Of a stretch of DNA of 46,075 nucleotides, positions 32,807-41,062 are shown one piece after another. Every line of letters starts with the position of its first letter. Position 1 is the stretch's first letter. This DNA comes from Deltaproteobacteria bacterium (GTDB taxonomy: Bacteria; Desulfobacterota; Desulfobulbia; Desulfobulbales; Desulfurivibrionaceae). The stretch is taken from the NCBI GenBank assembly GCA_026388735.1, contig JAPLJG010000098.1, positions 20,424-66,498 of the forward strand, written 5' to 3'. A program made the position numbers and the translations under genes. The notes under the pieces were generated by a model that worked only from the letters and a program-made list of their open reading frames with translations, was not told where the DNA came from and did not search any database.

Positions 32807-34366
32807 CTAAAACGGCGTCTCGATACCCAGCTGCTTACAAAAATCACTGATCAATGCATCAGTCTCCCGCATCGCGCTGTCCAGACTTTTTAACTCCTGT
32901 GACACCGCCTGTAGGTCCACGGGCTCCTCTTCCTCAAAGGTTTCCACATAGCGGGGGATGTTGAGATTGTAGTCGTTTTCCCGTACCTCGGAAAGATCGG
33001 CCACGTAGCTGTATTTGTCCTCGCTTTTGCGTTCCCGAAAGGTGGTGACGATCCGCTCGATATCCTCGGGACGCAGGATGTTTTGATTCGTGGCCTTTTC
33101 AAAGCTTTGGCTACCATCGATAAAGAGGATGTTGTCGCCATGTTTCCGCCGTTTCTTCAGCACTAGAATGCAGGTGGGGATTCCAGTTCCATAGAAGATA
33201 TTGGCAGGCAGACCGATCACCGCGTCCAAACAATTGCGCTCCTCGATTAGATACTGGCGGATATGACCTTCGGCCGCGCCCCGGAACAACACACCGTGGG
33301 GCAGAACCACGGCCATGGCGCCGTTGTCGTCCAACTGGTGGACCATGTGCTGGACAAAGGCAAAGTCTGCCTTGCCGGCCGGGGCTAGCTTGCCGTAGGG
33401 CGCAAACCGGTCATCGCTCATAAACAGGGGGCTGGCGCTCCACTGGGCCGAAAAGGGCGGATTAGCAACAATGGCCTCAAAGCGCAGGTCGATGTGCTGG
33501 GGGTACTCCAAGGTATCTTCGTTCTTGATGTCGAATTTACGGTAATGGACATTGTGCATGATCATGTTCATGCGACAGAGGTTGTAGGTGGTGGGGTTGG
33601 ACTCCTGGCCATAAAACTTGCCTACATCGGCAACCTCTTTCGCCACCCGCAACAGCAATGAGCCGGAACCGCAGGTGGGGTCGTAGACACTTTTGAGTCG
33701 CTTCTTTCCGGTGGTGACGAGTTTAGCCAGAATCATGCTCACCGCTTGCGGGGTGTAGAATTCGCCGGCCTTCTTGCCCGCACCACTGGCAAACTTGCCG
33801 ATCAAGTATTCGTAGGCATCGCCCAGCACATCGTTTTCCGTATCTTCCAACCGAAAGTCGATGGCGTCCAAGTGGGTCAGGACCTTGACAACCAGCTCGT
33901 TCTTGGCGTTTTCCGTTTTGCCCAGCTTGGAGCTGGTCAAGTCCAGATCCTCAAAGAGGTGATCAAAATCTTCCTCGCTGTCAGTCCCCATGGTGGACTG
34001 GGCAATGTTGTTCAGTACTTTGGTCAGGTCGTTAAGAATAAACTTGTGCTTGCCGTCGCCTTTGCCCCGCCTAGCCATCTCACAAAACAGCTCTGAGGGT
34101 TTGAGGAAATAGCCAAGAGTCTCCAATGCCTCGCCCCGGATAGCCGCCAGATATTTTTTACCCTTGGGTTTCGACTCATCAAGCTCCGAATAAAGGAGAC
34201 CATCCGGTTTCAAAGCCATGTCACCATAGGCATGCATCTTCTCGCTGAGATACTTGTAGAAAATAAATCCCAGGATATAGTCGCGGAACTCATCGGCCCC
34301 CATCTTGCCCCGCAGGGTATTGGCGATATTCCAGAGCTGTTGTTCGAGTTTTTGTTTTGCGGTCAT
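32807..34366 (-). CDS. hsdM: Type I DNA methyltransferase M subunit
   Basis: 519 residues that methylate adenine at the site chosen by HsdS. The N-terminal helical domain (KLEQQLWNIANTLRGKM...YKYLSEKM) precedes the N6-adenine methylase core: SAM motif DPTCGSGSLLL near residue 229 and catalytic NPPF near 302. The C-terminus (RENDYNLNIPRYVETFEEEEPVDL) is the usual HsdM end. The ATG at 34366 begins at the family's conserved start, although no strong ribosome site is visible; the open frame continues 22 codons upstream into the gap after the abi_2 gene. This suggests coupling to that gene. Confidence 0.95.
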   Translation of the reverse strand: MTAKQKLEQQLWNIANTLRGKMGADEFRDYILGFIFYKYLSEKMHAYGDMALKPDGLLYSELDESKPKGKKYLAAIRGEALETLGYFLKPSELFCEMARRGKGDGKHKFILNDLTKVLNNIAQSTMGTDSEEDFDHLFEDLDLTSSKLGKTENAKNELVVKVLTHLDAIDFRLEDTENDVLGDAYEYLIGKFASGAGKKAGEFYTPQAVSMILAKLVTTGKKRLKSVYDPTCGSGSLLLRVAKEVADVGKFYGQESNPTTYNLCRMNMIMHNVHYRKFDIKNEDTLEYPQHIDLRFEAIVANPPFSAQWSASPLFMSDDRFAPYGKLAPAGKADFAFVQHMVHQLDDNGAMAVVLPHGVLFRGAAEGHIRQYLIEERNCLDAVIGLPANIFYGTGIPTCILVLKKRRKHGDNILFIDGSQSFEKATNQNILRPEDIERIVTTFRERKSEDKYSYVADLSEVRENDYNLNIPRYVETFEEEEPVDLQAVSQELKSLDSAMRETDALISDFCKQLGIETPF

Positions 34367-34395
34367 GTTTCTATATTGAGTAAAGTCATTGATTA

Positions 34396-35295
34396 TTAAA
34401 GGTTCCCTTTCCAGAGCGGCCGCGCTTGCCAATCATCCGGAAAGCCCATAGTCTGCGCCCGCACCTGCGGATGCTTGACAAAAAGGTTGGCCAACCGCTG
34501 TTTCCAGGTATTTTGGTTAATGCTGTCCATGAGATATGCCAGCATAACCAAGGTATTGTAAAGACGTTTCCCGTCTGTGTGGTTGAAATTTGCCTGTAGA
34601 TCAGCAGGTTTTTTCCGGGGCAGTTTCCAGGCAAAGGGAAATAAACGATTCCGATTCCAGAGCCGGGCATGATGGGCGCAATGGTTACGGACTATACTGA
34701 GATGATGGAGAAATGAGGTGAGATTTATCTCATCTAAATCATAGGCGTGGGCAATGGCATTGCGATCGCTGCCATGTCTTAGGTTTGCATACCACTTTGA
34801 AAGTTGCCCCAGGGTCATGACCTCGCAGACAACCCACAGGGGAGGGAGTTCTTCATCGTATTTGCTGAAGTGCTTGATGAAAATCTCGGAACTTCTGCTT
34901 ACCGTTTCCTTGAGCGCGCTGATGTTTTCTGCGTGGGGCCAGTTTGCCTTGAATAGATCTTCTTGCAGATGGGCGTGCGGTCCATAGGTATGAGCAAGGT
35001 GATAGGCCCAGCGGGTGCGGAGGGAAACTTCCACTCGCTCGATTGCATCCATGACCAACAGGCGCAACTCCCGGTCAAATATGTAGTGCTCCAAGATCAG
35101 ATTGAAGTCGGTGCCTGGCTTGAACTGATGGGTGGGATGATCTTGCTCGTAGGGGAGCCAATAAGCAGCTAGGCGATAGTAATTGAGGTGGCCGAGATAG
35201 CGTTTGGCCCGGTCACGGTCTGTGATTACCATTCCGCGTTCGATGAGCAGGTCAATCTGTTCATCAAAAGATTTAGGGGGCTTGGTAAATTGCAT
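34396..35295 (-). CDS. Abi_2 (AbiD/AbiF-type) abortive-infection protein
   Basis: 299 residues of the Abi_2 family of phage-abortive-infection proteins, which are HEPN-fold RNases. The N-terminal KSFDEQIDLLIERGMVITDRDRAKRYLGHLNYYRLAAYWLPYE is typical. The HEPN R-x4-H catalytic motif is R203-N-H-C-A-H208 (IVRNHCAHHARLWNR). It is predicted to cleave RNA and stop growth on infection. It ends 29 bases before hsdM on the same strand, so it appears to be the first gene of the restriction operon. GGGGGCTGGTA precedes the ATG. A terminator-like hairpin lies just upstream. Confidence 0.9.
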   Translation of the reverse strand: MQFTKPPKSFDEQIDLLIERGMVITDRDRAKRYLGHLNYYRLAAYWLPYEQDHPTHQFKPGTDFNLILEHYIFDRELRLLVMDAIERVEVSLRTRWAYHLAHTYGPHAHLQEDLFKANWPHAENISALKETVSRSSEIFIKHFSKYDEELPPLWVVCEVMTLGQLSKWYANLRHGSDRNAIAHAYDLDEINLTSFLHHLSIVRNHCAHHARLWNRNRLFPFAWKLPRKKPADLQANFNHTDGKRLYNTLVMLAYLMDSINQNTWKQRLANLFVKHPQVRAQTMGFPDDWQARPLWKGNL

Positions 35296-35316
35296 TACCA
35301 GCCCCCATAAAAAGAA

Positions 35317-35357
35317 ACCCCCAATGGTGCGCAGATCTTACGAGATGCGTTGGGGGT
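35317..35357 (-). terminator. Terminator-like hairpin in the abi_2-hsd leader
   Basis: Read on the minus strand: ACCCCCAA, inner stem CGCATCT with AGATCTGCG (two bulged bases), then TTGGGGGT followed by TTCTTTTT. The T-rich end lies only about 12-20 bases before the abi_2 ribosome site. It could be an attenuator, or it could end transcription arriving from upstream. Confidence 0.6.
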
Positions 35358-35472
35358 GTTGTTCAAATTTAAGTAATAATTTCGCATAAAATATCGAACC
35401 TGAGCAAAGGACGCAAGCTTTTTCTTGTTCTCGCTGATCATGACCGCAAAAACCTAACGGGATATTGCCCGA

Positions 35473-35510
35473 GTATTTGACCATATTCACCAAGAAATTC
35501 ATAGGGATAT
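35473..35510 (+). repeat. Recurrent motif GTATTTGACCATATTC-N15-GNGATATG, copy 1
   Basis: The 16-mer GTATTTGACCATATTC followed after 15 bases by GGGATATG. The same 16-mer with the same 15-base spacing to GTGATATG is at 41063. Both contain CATAT and ATATG as an inverse pair. It lies about 180 bases upstream of the abi_2 start. Confidence 0.5.
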
Positions 35511-35530
35511 GTCATTTTGTTTTTTGAATT

Positions 35531-35757
35531 TTAGGTGATATCCTCGGGCGACCGAAAAGATCGAATCCCAAGAACATAGGCGCCAACCTCAAGTTCCAGA
35601 TGGCGGTGCGACTGCGCTTGAGGTGCGGCTCCCAGCTGGCGCGGTTGCGTCGGTAACGGTCTTCAATGGCCAGCTGTTCACGGAGAAAACCCATCCGCCG
35701 GAGATGGCGGGGGCAGGGAGTGAAAAGGCTTTCCAGCCACAGGGTGATCATGGACAT
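35531..35757 (-). pseudogene. Internally deleted copy of the 36.5-37.3 kb gene
   Basis: The first 53 codons (MSMITLWLESLFTPCPRHL...) are nearly identical to the start of the intact gene at 37321. They are then joined directly to its last 22 codons, which read LELEVGAYVLGIRSFRSPE in another frame, ending at a TAA at 35531. About 630 bases of the middle are gone. The joint lies at a short GATGG(C/T)GG sequence present at both edges of the missing part. The frame shift means that no useful protein is made. Confidence 0.85.
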
Positions 35758-35841
35758 AATGCAGCAGGGGAAGATCGGGAAGGCATGCGTAACCTCGTAG
35801 AATCGTGTGTAGTATGGCCTTGTCTTTGGTATAGTAAAATC

Positions 35842-36129
35842 ATGCGTACGAAAAGCCTGAAACAAGCCAAGCCCATGCGCATCAAGGAGTTCGGGCCGGG
35901 AAAGGGTTGGTGGGAGAACCGCGAAGAGAATGAACACGCCTGGAAGGTGGAGATCGAGCAGCTCAAGGCCTCCGGCCACAATCTCGATATCAAGAACCCC
36001 CATGTCGGCGAACTGGAAAGCCACGACCCTCGAAGAGCCGCTGGGGACCGTCCCCTCATGGCCGAGGTGAGCGGAACCGGGGAGGCGCTGAAAAAGGAGA
36101 TCATGGGTTGTCTGGGGAGGAATAAATGA
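35842..36129 (+). pseudogene. C-terminal remnant of a second HsdM
   Basis: 95 codons that begin partway into a type I methyltransferase C-terminus: MRIKEFGPGKGWWENREENEHAWKVEIEQL and HNLDIKNPH are its characteristic end motifs. The catalytic core (SAM loop, NPPF) is absent, so it cannot methylate. It is on the plus strand, opposite to the intact hsd operon, and is a different HsdM lineage. Its stop overlaps the start of the next remnant (ATGA), the coupling expected inside an old operon. Confidence 0.85.
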
Positions 36130-36500
36130 AGAAAGAAGAATTGAGAATGCAGAATTCAGGGCAGCCTGAACATGGCGAGGTCATCATCTATCAGTCCAGC
36201 GATGGGCAGGCCCTACTGGATGTGCATCTGGCCGCGGAGACGGTCTGGTTGACCCAGGCCCAGATGGCAGAACTGTTCGACCGGAATAAACGCACGATTT
36301 CCGAGCATCTTCGTAATGTGTTCAAGGAAAGTGAGCTGGAAGAAGAGGTGGTTGTCCGGAAATTCCGGACAACCACTCGGCATGGCGCTTTGGCAGGAAA
36401 AACTCAATCGAAAGAAGTTCAATATTACAACCTGGATGGGAAAATCAGGGACACTCCCCAATTTTTTCAATTTCACTTAATATCCCCAGGCGACCGATAA
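36126..36500 (+). pseudogene. Truncated RhuM-family gene
   Basis: The N-terminal part of a RhuM (virulence_RhuM) protein: EVIIYQSSDGQALLDVHLAAETVWLTQAQMAELFDRNKRTISEHLRNVF...EVQYYNLDG. Full RhuM proteins continue with an ISVGYRV-type region and reach 300 or more residues; here homology stops near 36440. The frame then runs through AGGGACACTCCCC and into the tail of the convergent gene before a stop. RhuM genes often sit between hsdM and hsdS, so this fits a lost type I operon. Confidence 0.85.
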
Positions 36501-37321
36501 GTCCGATGCTCAAGAACATAGGCGCCAACCTCAAGTTCAAGATGGTGGCGCCTATCCCATTCCGGGGCTGGGGCAAATCTCCAAACCCAACTATCACAAG
36601 GGGACTCCATATCTCCCTCCCCCAGAATCACCTCCCGCTCCACCTCGCTTTCATCCAATCCTCGTACCACCAGGGCACGGTCTCCAATGAGGAGTCGTAT
36701 TCCGGGCAGAGCCTGCAGCCATTCGAGGTGTCGAAGCGCCGTAGCCCGGCGGAGCCGGAGAGAAAACTTCTCGTCTCGGGGACGCCTTTTCTCTAACCAC
36801 TTGGCCGGTAGGTAGCCGAGCTGGGAGGCAAGATTCAAGGAGACGGTGAGGTCGCAGCCCGAGGCGAGGTCGGCGGGCAAAGCGGGGGAGGCCTGGCGGA
36901 AGAGGTCTATCGCCGCCTCATCGTCCAGTCCATTGCCTGCCTGGTACAGTTTTTTCACCGCCCCGGTGCAATCGAAATCAAGGCAGGTGATGTTGGGGGC
37001 CACGGCTTCGGCCTTGCGACGGTTGCGGGGCAGGTGCAGGATATCGGCCAGGACCACCTGTTGGAAACGGGCGGCCAGCTCGGCCAGGGGGACATCGTTG
37101 ATCAGGCCACCCCCTAAGATCAGGACGGTGCGGTGCTGTGGGCAGGAATCGGCCGCAGCGAGGATGGCGGTGCGGCTGCGTGCAAGGTGCGGCTCCCAGC
37201 TGGCGCGGTTGCGTTGGTAACGGGCTTCAATGGCCAGCTGTTCATGGAGAAAACCCATCCGCCTGAGATGACGGGGGCAGGGAGTGAGCAGGCTTTCCAG
37301 CCACAGAGTGATCAGGGACAT
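36473..37321 (-). CDS. Conserved hypothetical protein, Rossmann/methyltransferase-like
   Basis: 282 residues. The N-terminus has MSLITLWLESLLTPCPRHLRRMGFLHEQLAI and a basic region, then a nucleotide-binding-like strand-loop-helix TVLILGGGLINDVPLAELAARFQQVVLADILHLP, which resembles the SAM-binding start of a methyltransferase. SLNLASQLGYLPAKWL and RALVVRGLDESEVERE follow. The partner motifs are too weak to name an enzyme. It is intact, but the same locus has a second, collapsed copy 0.7 kb away. Its stop overlaps the truncated RhuM frame. Ribosome site is weak. Confidence 0.75.
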   Translation of the reverse strand: MSLITLWLESLLTPCPRHLRRMGFLHEQLAIEARYQRNRASWEPHLARSRTAILAAADSCPQHRTVLILGGGLINDVPLAELAARFQQVVLADILHLPRNRRKAEAVAPNITCLDFDCTGAVKKLYQAGNGLDDEAAIDLFRQASPALPADLASGCDLTVSLNLASQLGYLPAKWLEKRRPRDEKFSLRLRRATALRHLEWLQALPGIRLLIGDRALVVRGLDESEVEREVILGEGDMESPCDSWVWRFAPAPEWDRRHHLELEVGAYVLEHRTYRSPGDIK

Positions 37322-37360
37322 AATGGTGCGGGGAAAAATAGGGACGTCACATGTAACCTC

Positions 37361-38200
37361 TTATCCCTTCTTCTTGGGGCGCGGCTTGGCGGGCGGTAAA
37401 AAATTTTCTCCGGAGACCACCGGTTTGCCGGTCTTGGCCTCCAGCGCCTTGCGCGCCTGCTTGGCTATCGCCCCGCCTTTCTTTGCCGCCCCCTTGTTTT
37501 CCGTCATCCCGGTTGCTTCATCCGTCTCGGCAATCTGTCGTGTCGATAACTCCGCCAGGGCGGTGAAAATCAGTTCCGCCTCGCTCATGTGGTCACGCAG
37601 GTTCTGATCCAGCAATCCCTTCATCGCCTTGTGCGTTTTCACGCTCACCCCCGACCATTCCTGATGAATGATGTTGGTGAGCAAGGCAAATTCCTCGTTC
37701 TTGGCGATCTCGTGGCTTGCCCAGTAATCGGTCAGCTTGTTGCGCGTCTCCTGGCCGGTCATGCGTTGCTGAATCCACTTTTCGCTGCGCCCATGCTTCT
37801 GCCAGGTTTCGCGGGCGCGGGCCAATGATAGCGCCGGATCGGCCATTTCCTGCATACGTTCGTGGCCGACCTTGGCCAACCACAGCTTGATCGGCTCCGC
37901 CTTCGGGCTGGGAACGGATTGTACCAGACGCAGCAGGGTCTCGGCGGTGGCCACGTCGGTGAGACGTTGCTTGCCATCCTCGGCGGTCATTTTCAACTGG
38001 TAACAATTTGTTGCCAGTTGACTGCCCTCTTTACCCAAACGGCCTTTTAGCACTTTCCAATATTTTCTGGCCGTTTGATAATCGGACGGTTGGGTCAGCA
38101 CCTGAATGATATCGACGACCGAGAACCACCATATCCCGGTTTCCTCGTCATAAACCCGACGGATGGCATGGGTTTCGAAAAAAGCGGATTGAATTTGCAT
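37361..38200 (-). CDS. Bro-N-domain protein, DinD-like
   Basis: 279 residues. The N-terminal Bro-N domain (IRRVYDEETGIWWFSVVDIIQVLTQPSDYQTARKYWKVLKGRL) is a DNA-binding module of phage antirepressors. The middle (ARARETWQKHGRSEKWIQQRMTGQETRNKLTDYW) matches the DinD DNA-damage-inducible family. The tail is Lys/Ala-rich (KKGGAIAKQARKALEAK). GGAGACGAGTC precedes the ATG. It lies 39 bases upstream of the hypothetical gene on the same strand. It is probably a mobile or phage-derived regulator; the target is unknown. Confidence 0.88.
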   Translation of the reverse strand: MQIQSAFFETHAIRRVYDEETGIWWFSVVDIIQVLTQPSDYQTARKYWKVLKGRLGKEGSQLATNCYQLKMTAEDGKQRLTDVATAETLLRLVQSVPSPKAEPIKLWLAKVGHERMQEMADPALSLARARETWQKHGRSEKWIQQRMTGQETRNKLTDYWASHEIAKNEEFALLTNIIHQEWSGVSVKTHKAMKGLLDQNLRDHMSEAELIFTALAELSTRQIAETDEATGMTENKGAAKKGGAIAKQARKALEAKTGKPVVSGENFLPPAKPRPKKKG

Positions 38201-38355
38201 GACTCGTCTCCTAACGATGACATTATAGCATCTTTTCCATCAACGGGCTCAACTCCGGCAAGTACTTCCTGGCCACTTTCAATGAAGGCCAAGGAATCTG
38301 CCAAGAGGCCTCATCACACACTAGGCGTTTGGTTGTAAAGTGGATCAGCCGCGAT

Positions 38356-38601
38356 TCAGCGGTTGACAACAATGTTCGCTGTTTGCGAATTCAGCTCAAA
38401 AACGATCTTAATCTTCCGGCTTCGCAGTTGCTGCATGACCTGATTGACCTTCTCCTCCAGCGTACCGCCGGCCTCCCCCCAATCCGCCCCGTCTCTTGTC
38501 ACAAACTCCTCGATCACATTCCGCAACGTCTCCGGGTCGAGCCGCTCGTACGGGACATCGACTCCTTTTTCGCACAGACCGATAATTTTCTTCTCTGACA
38601 C
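38356..38601 (-). CDS. UPF0270/YheU-family protein
   Basis: 81 residues. The core PYERLDPETLRNVIEEFVTRDGADWGE...TLEEKVNQVMQQLRSRKIKIVFELNSQTANIV matches the UPF0270 (YheU) family, normally 70-80 residues, of unknown role. The start is a GTG at 38601 with GGTGAGG upstream. It is a single gene between the accessory tract and the MtfA-like gene. Confidence 0.85.
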   Translation of the reverse strand: MSEKKIIGLCEKGVDVPYERLDPETLRNVIEEFVTRDGADWGEAGGTLEEKVNQVMQQLRSRKIKIVFELNSQTANIVVNR

Positions 38602-38673
38602 GACTCACCTCACCGTTACAGTACACAAAATGGGGACGGAACCCGATATTTTGATTTTTTCATCAACCATTTT

Positions 38674-39477
38674 CTACTTTGTCACGGCACAAGGGCGGTT
38701 CACGCGCCCTGCCGGGTCCTGGCGATAGTAGGCGGTGAGGACATTGTAGAGGTCTGGGGCGTGCTTCTGGAGGGAGAGAGGCCGGTCGAAAAATGTTTCC
38801 GTGGCCACGGCGAAGAACTCGGCCTCGTTTGTCGCACCGTAGGCATTGAGGAAAGTTTTGTGGCCTTTCTCGGCCATGCGGCGCAGCCGCAGGAATTCGC
38901 GGGAGCAGACGGTCACCCATTGGGCCAGCTGGTCGCGGTCGACGAGCGGCGGGGTGCCGTTGGCGGATCCGGAGAGCATGTCGAGCTTGTGGGCAAACTC
39001 ATGGTAGACGACGTTATGACCCTGCTCGGGGTGGCGCGCATCGTGAAGAACGGTATCCCAAACAAGGATCACCGGCCCCTGATGGTTGAAGGCCTGACCC
39101 AAAAGAGGCATTGAGGGTTCCTCTGGGGTGTCCAGCCGCTCGAAGAAACCGGGTTGGCGCGGGGGAGGCACAACGGTGGAGGGGTAGACGAGAATCGACT
39201 CCACGTTGCGATAGTAATCGTGGGGAAGTCCCAGTTGCAGGAGACATGCCTGGGCCGCAATGGTGAGACGAATCTCATCAGTGAGGTCGAGGCCGCCGCA
39301 TCCTTCCCAGTTTTTCTCTTCCAGAAATACCTGGATCATCGCGCGCAACTCAACGCGCTCGGCGTCATCGAGCACGCAGTAATGGGCCACGTTCGCGCGC
39401 ATAAAGACTTCCCACTCGGGAGGGAACAGGCGCTTTCGCGCCTCGGCACGGCGATGATCGCGAAACCAGTGAAACAT
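38674..39477 (-). CDS. mtfA: MtfA-like zinc metallopeptidase (M90)
   Basis: 267 residues. The zinc motif is H159-E160-FA-H163 (VVYHEFAHKLDMLSG), with the distal Glu in NEAEFFAVATETFF. FHWFRDHRRAEARKRLFPPEWEVFMRANVAHY at the N-terminus and ILVYPS are family signatures. In E. coli MtfA binds and inactivates the repressor Mlc, linking it to glucose uptake; whether Mlc exists here is unknown. AGGAGAGGG before the ATG at 39477 decides the start. It is divergent from the tRNA gene. Confidence 0.9.
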   Translation of the reverse strand: MFHWFRDHRRAEARKRLFPPEWEVFMRANVAHYCVLDDAERVELRAMIQVFLEEKNWEGCGGLDLTDEIRLTIAAQACLLQLGLPHDYYRNVESILVYPSTVVPPPRQPGFFERLDTPEEPSMPLLGQAFNHQGPVILVWDTVLHDARHPEQGHNVVYHEFAHKLDMLSGSANGTPPLVDRDQLAQWVTVCSREFLRLRRMAEKGHKTFLNAYGATNEAEFFAVATETFFDRPLSLQKHAPDLYNVLTAYYRQDPAGRVNRPCAVTK

Positions 39478-39547
39478 GGGCAACCCTCTCCTTTTTTCCC
39501 GTTTCTTTCCGCAAATCCCAACGTAGCCCTGTGGCAGCAACGTTCGG

Positions 39548-39576
39548 TTGTTGATGGCGGCGGAATGTACTATAGT
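39548..39576 (+). promoter_or_regulatory. Probable promoter of tRNA-Val
   Basis: TTGTTG at 39548-39553 and TATAGT at 39571-39576 with a 17-base spacer, ending 14 bases before the tRNA. It fits a sigma-70 promoter with two mismatches in the -35 box and one in the -10 box. Confidence 0.55.
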
Positions 39577-39590
39577 AGAACAAAATATCA

Positions 39591-39665
39591 GGGCGATTAG
39601 CTCAGCGGGAGAGCACTGCCTTCACACGGCAGGGGTCACTGGTTCGATCCCAGTATCGCCCACCA
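39591..39665 (+). tRNA. tRNA-Val (anticodon CAC)
   Basis: 75 bases that fold into a full cloverleaf. The acceptor stem is GGGCGAT/ATCGCCC with discriminator A and an encoded CCA. The D arm is GCTC/GAGC, the anticodon arm CTGCC-TTCACAC-GGCAG (anticodon CAC, valine) and the T arm ACTGG-TTCGATC-CCAGT. No mismatches are seen. Confidence 0.97.
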
Positions 39666-39769
39666 TTGAATACAACGGGAGCATTCGCTCACGTTTCTCT
39701 CTAAGGCATATTTCGAGGATGCCTTACTCACCAGGCCGGTTGTCGCTGGATTGCGTATACCAACCGTTG

Positions 39770-40522
39770 TTATTTACCGAGTAGACGAACAAATTCCTCC
39801 GGCATCCCGAGCTCAAAGCGCATTTGCTCACCGCTATATGGGTGGATAAAGGATATTGATCGCGCATGGAGAGCGAGCCGCTTGCAGGCCAGTGGGGTGT
39901 TGCCGTATTTTTTGTCCCCTGCGACGGGATGGCCTTTTTCCGCGAAATGCACCCGGATCTGGTGCTTGCGGCCGGTGAGGAGATGGATTTCCACCAGGCT
40001 GAGCCCTCTGTTCTCTTGCAACACCTTGTATGCCGTATGGGAAAGCTTGCCCTTGGCATGGTCCGGGGTTGAGTAAACCTTTTGCGCCGCATTCTCGGCC
40101 AGGTAGGAGGTGAGCGTTCCTTCTCTGGGGGTTAACCGTCCGTGGACGATGGCCAGATAATGCTTGTCCGTATCCTCCCAATGCTCTTGCAGGTATTTTT
40201 TGGCCTCTTCGCTTTTGGCAAAAATCAGGATGCCGGAGGTGTCCTTGTCCAGGCGATGGACCACATACACCCTGTTGCGCGATTTCGGATCGCCCTTGCG
40301 GACATAATCGTTGAGCAGATAATGGGCGGTTCTCGACTTTTCCCGCTCGGTGCCGATGGTCAGCAGCCCGGCCGGTTTTGCGACCACGAGAATATCCTTG
40401 TCTTCATGGAGGATGGGCAACCCGCGCGGTTGACGCTTCTTGGTCGGTTTGGGGCCTGGGTGCGGTTGAGCCGTTGCCGTGGTACCTTCCCCAGTGCGCG
40501 GCTGCCACTTATGATTTTTCAT
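39770..40522 (-). CDS. RluA-family pseudouridine synthase
   Basis: 250 residues. It isomerises uridine to pseudouridine in rRNA or tRNA. The catalytic Asp is D92 in YVVHRLDKDTSGILIFA, the KPAGLLTIGT motif lies before it, and ILLTGRKHQIRVHFA-type sequence (HLLTGRKHQIRVHF) follows. A basic, low-complexity N-terminus of about 35 residues (GPKPTKKRQPRG) has no S4 domain. The target position cannot be given. Its start overlaps the end of the DUF2058 gene by 14 bases, so the two are co-translated. Confidence 0.92.
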   Translation of the reverse strand: MKNHKWQPRTGEGTTATAQPHPGPKPTKKRQPRGLPILHEDKDILVVAKPAGLLTIGTEREKSRTAHYLLNDYVRKGDPKSRNRVYVVHRLDKDTSGILIFAKSEEAKKYLQEHWEDTDKHYLAIVHGRLTPREGTLTSYLAENAAQKVYSTPDHAKGKLSHTAYKVLQENRGLSLVEIHLLTGRKHQIRVHFAEKGHPVAGDKKYGNTPLACKRLALHARSISFIHPYSGEQMRFELGMPEEFVRLLGK

Positions 40523-40979
40523 GGAAAACCACCACTGCTTCCTTGTCCCGGCTTGCTATCTGGTGGGCCACCTTGGCCGGGACCACCTCGTAGTTGGTGC
40601 CGAGCTTGACAATGGCCAACTGGCCGCGGCTGAGCTGGTCACCCATCTCTTCGGAGACAAAGATTCTCTTGATCTTGTTCTGTTCGGCAAAGTGGTACGG
40701 CTCGCCCCTCCCATCCTGGGCTAAGCGATTGGTCTCGATGAGCTGTTTTATCTGGGCCTTCTGCTCCCGCAGCCTGGTCTCCTCAAGGCGTTCCCGGTTG
40801 AGCTCCCGGTTGCGCAAATTCTTGGCCGCCTGCTCTTCCCGCGCGGTGTTGCTGGCCACGGCTGGGGGATTGCCGTCGTGCTGCTTGCGGCTGATCCGTT
40901 TCTCGTGCTCGGCCTTTTTGGCCTGTTTTTTACTGGCCAGACCGGCCTTGAGCAGCTGCTCCTGTAACGGGTTTGCCAT
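40509..40979 (-). CDS. DUF2058 protein (YaiL-like)
   Basis: 156 residues. LQEQLLKAGLASKKQAKKAEHEKR at the N-terminus, a long charged helix (REEQAAKNLRNRELNRERLEE), and a C-terminal domain (AEQNKIKRIFVSEEMGDQLSRGQLAIVKLG...YEVVPAKVAHQIASRD) match the DUF2058 family, possibly nucleoid- or ribosome-associated. The ATG at 40979 matches the family start. It is first in a two-gene operon with the pseudouridine synthase. Confidence 0.9.
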   Translation of the reverse strand: MANPLQEQLLKAGLASKKQAKKAEHEKRISRKQHDGNPPAVASNTAREEQAAKNLRNRELNRERLEETRLREQKAQIKQLIETNRLAQDGRGEPYHFAEQNKIKRIFVSEEMGDQLSRGQLAIVKLGTNYEVVPAKVAHQIASRDKEAVVVFHEKS

Positions 40980-41062
40980 GTGTGTTTCCTTAACTAAATG
41001 ATTCAGCTGCCACTGACAGCATGGCGCTTATTCTCTGCCTATGTCCGAGCGAATTGCGTCCG

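Noticed and set aside
38095-38304. 69-codon minus-strand open frame from a TTG
   Set aside because: It overlaps the start of the Bro-N gene in another frame and has no recognisable sequence. The first third might be a gene remnant, but I cannot support it.
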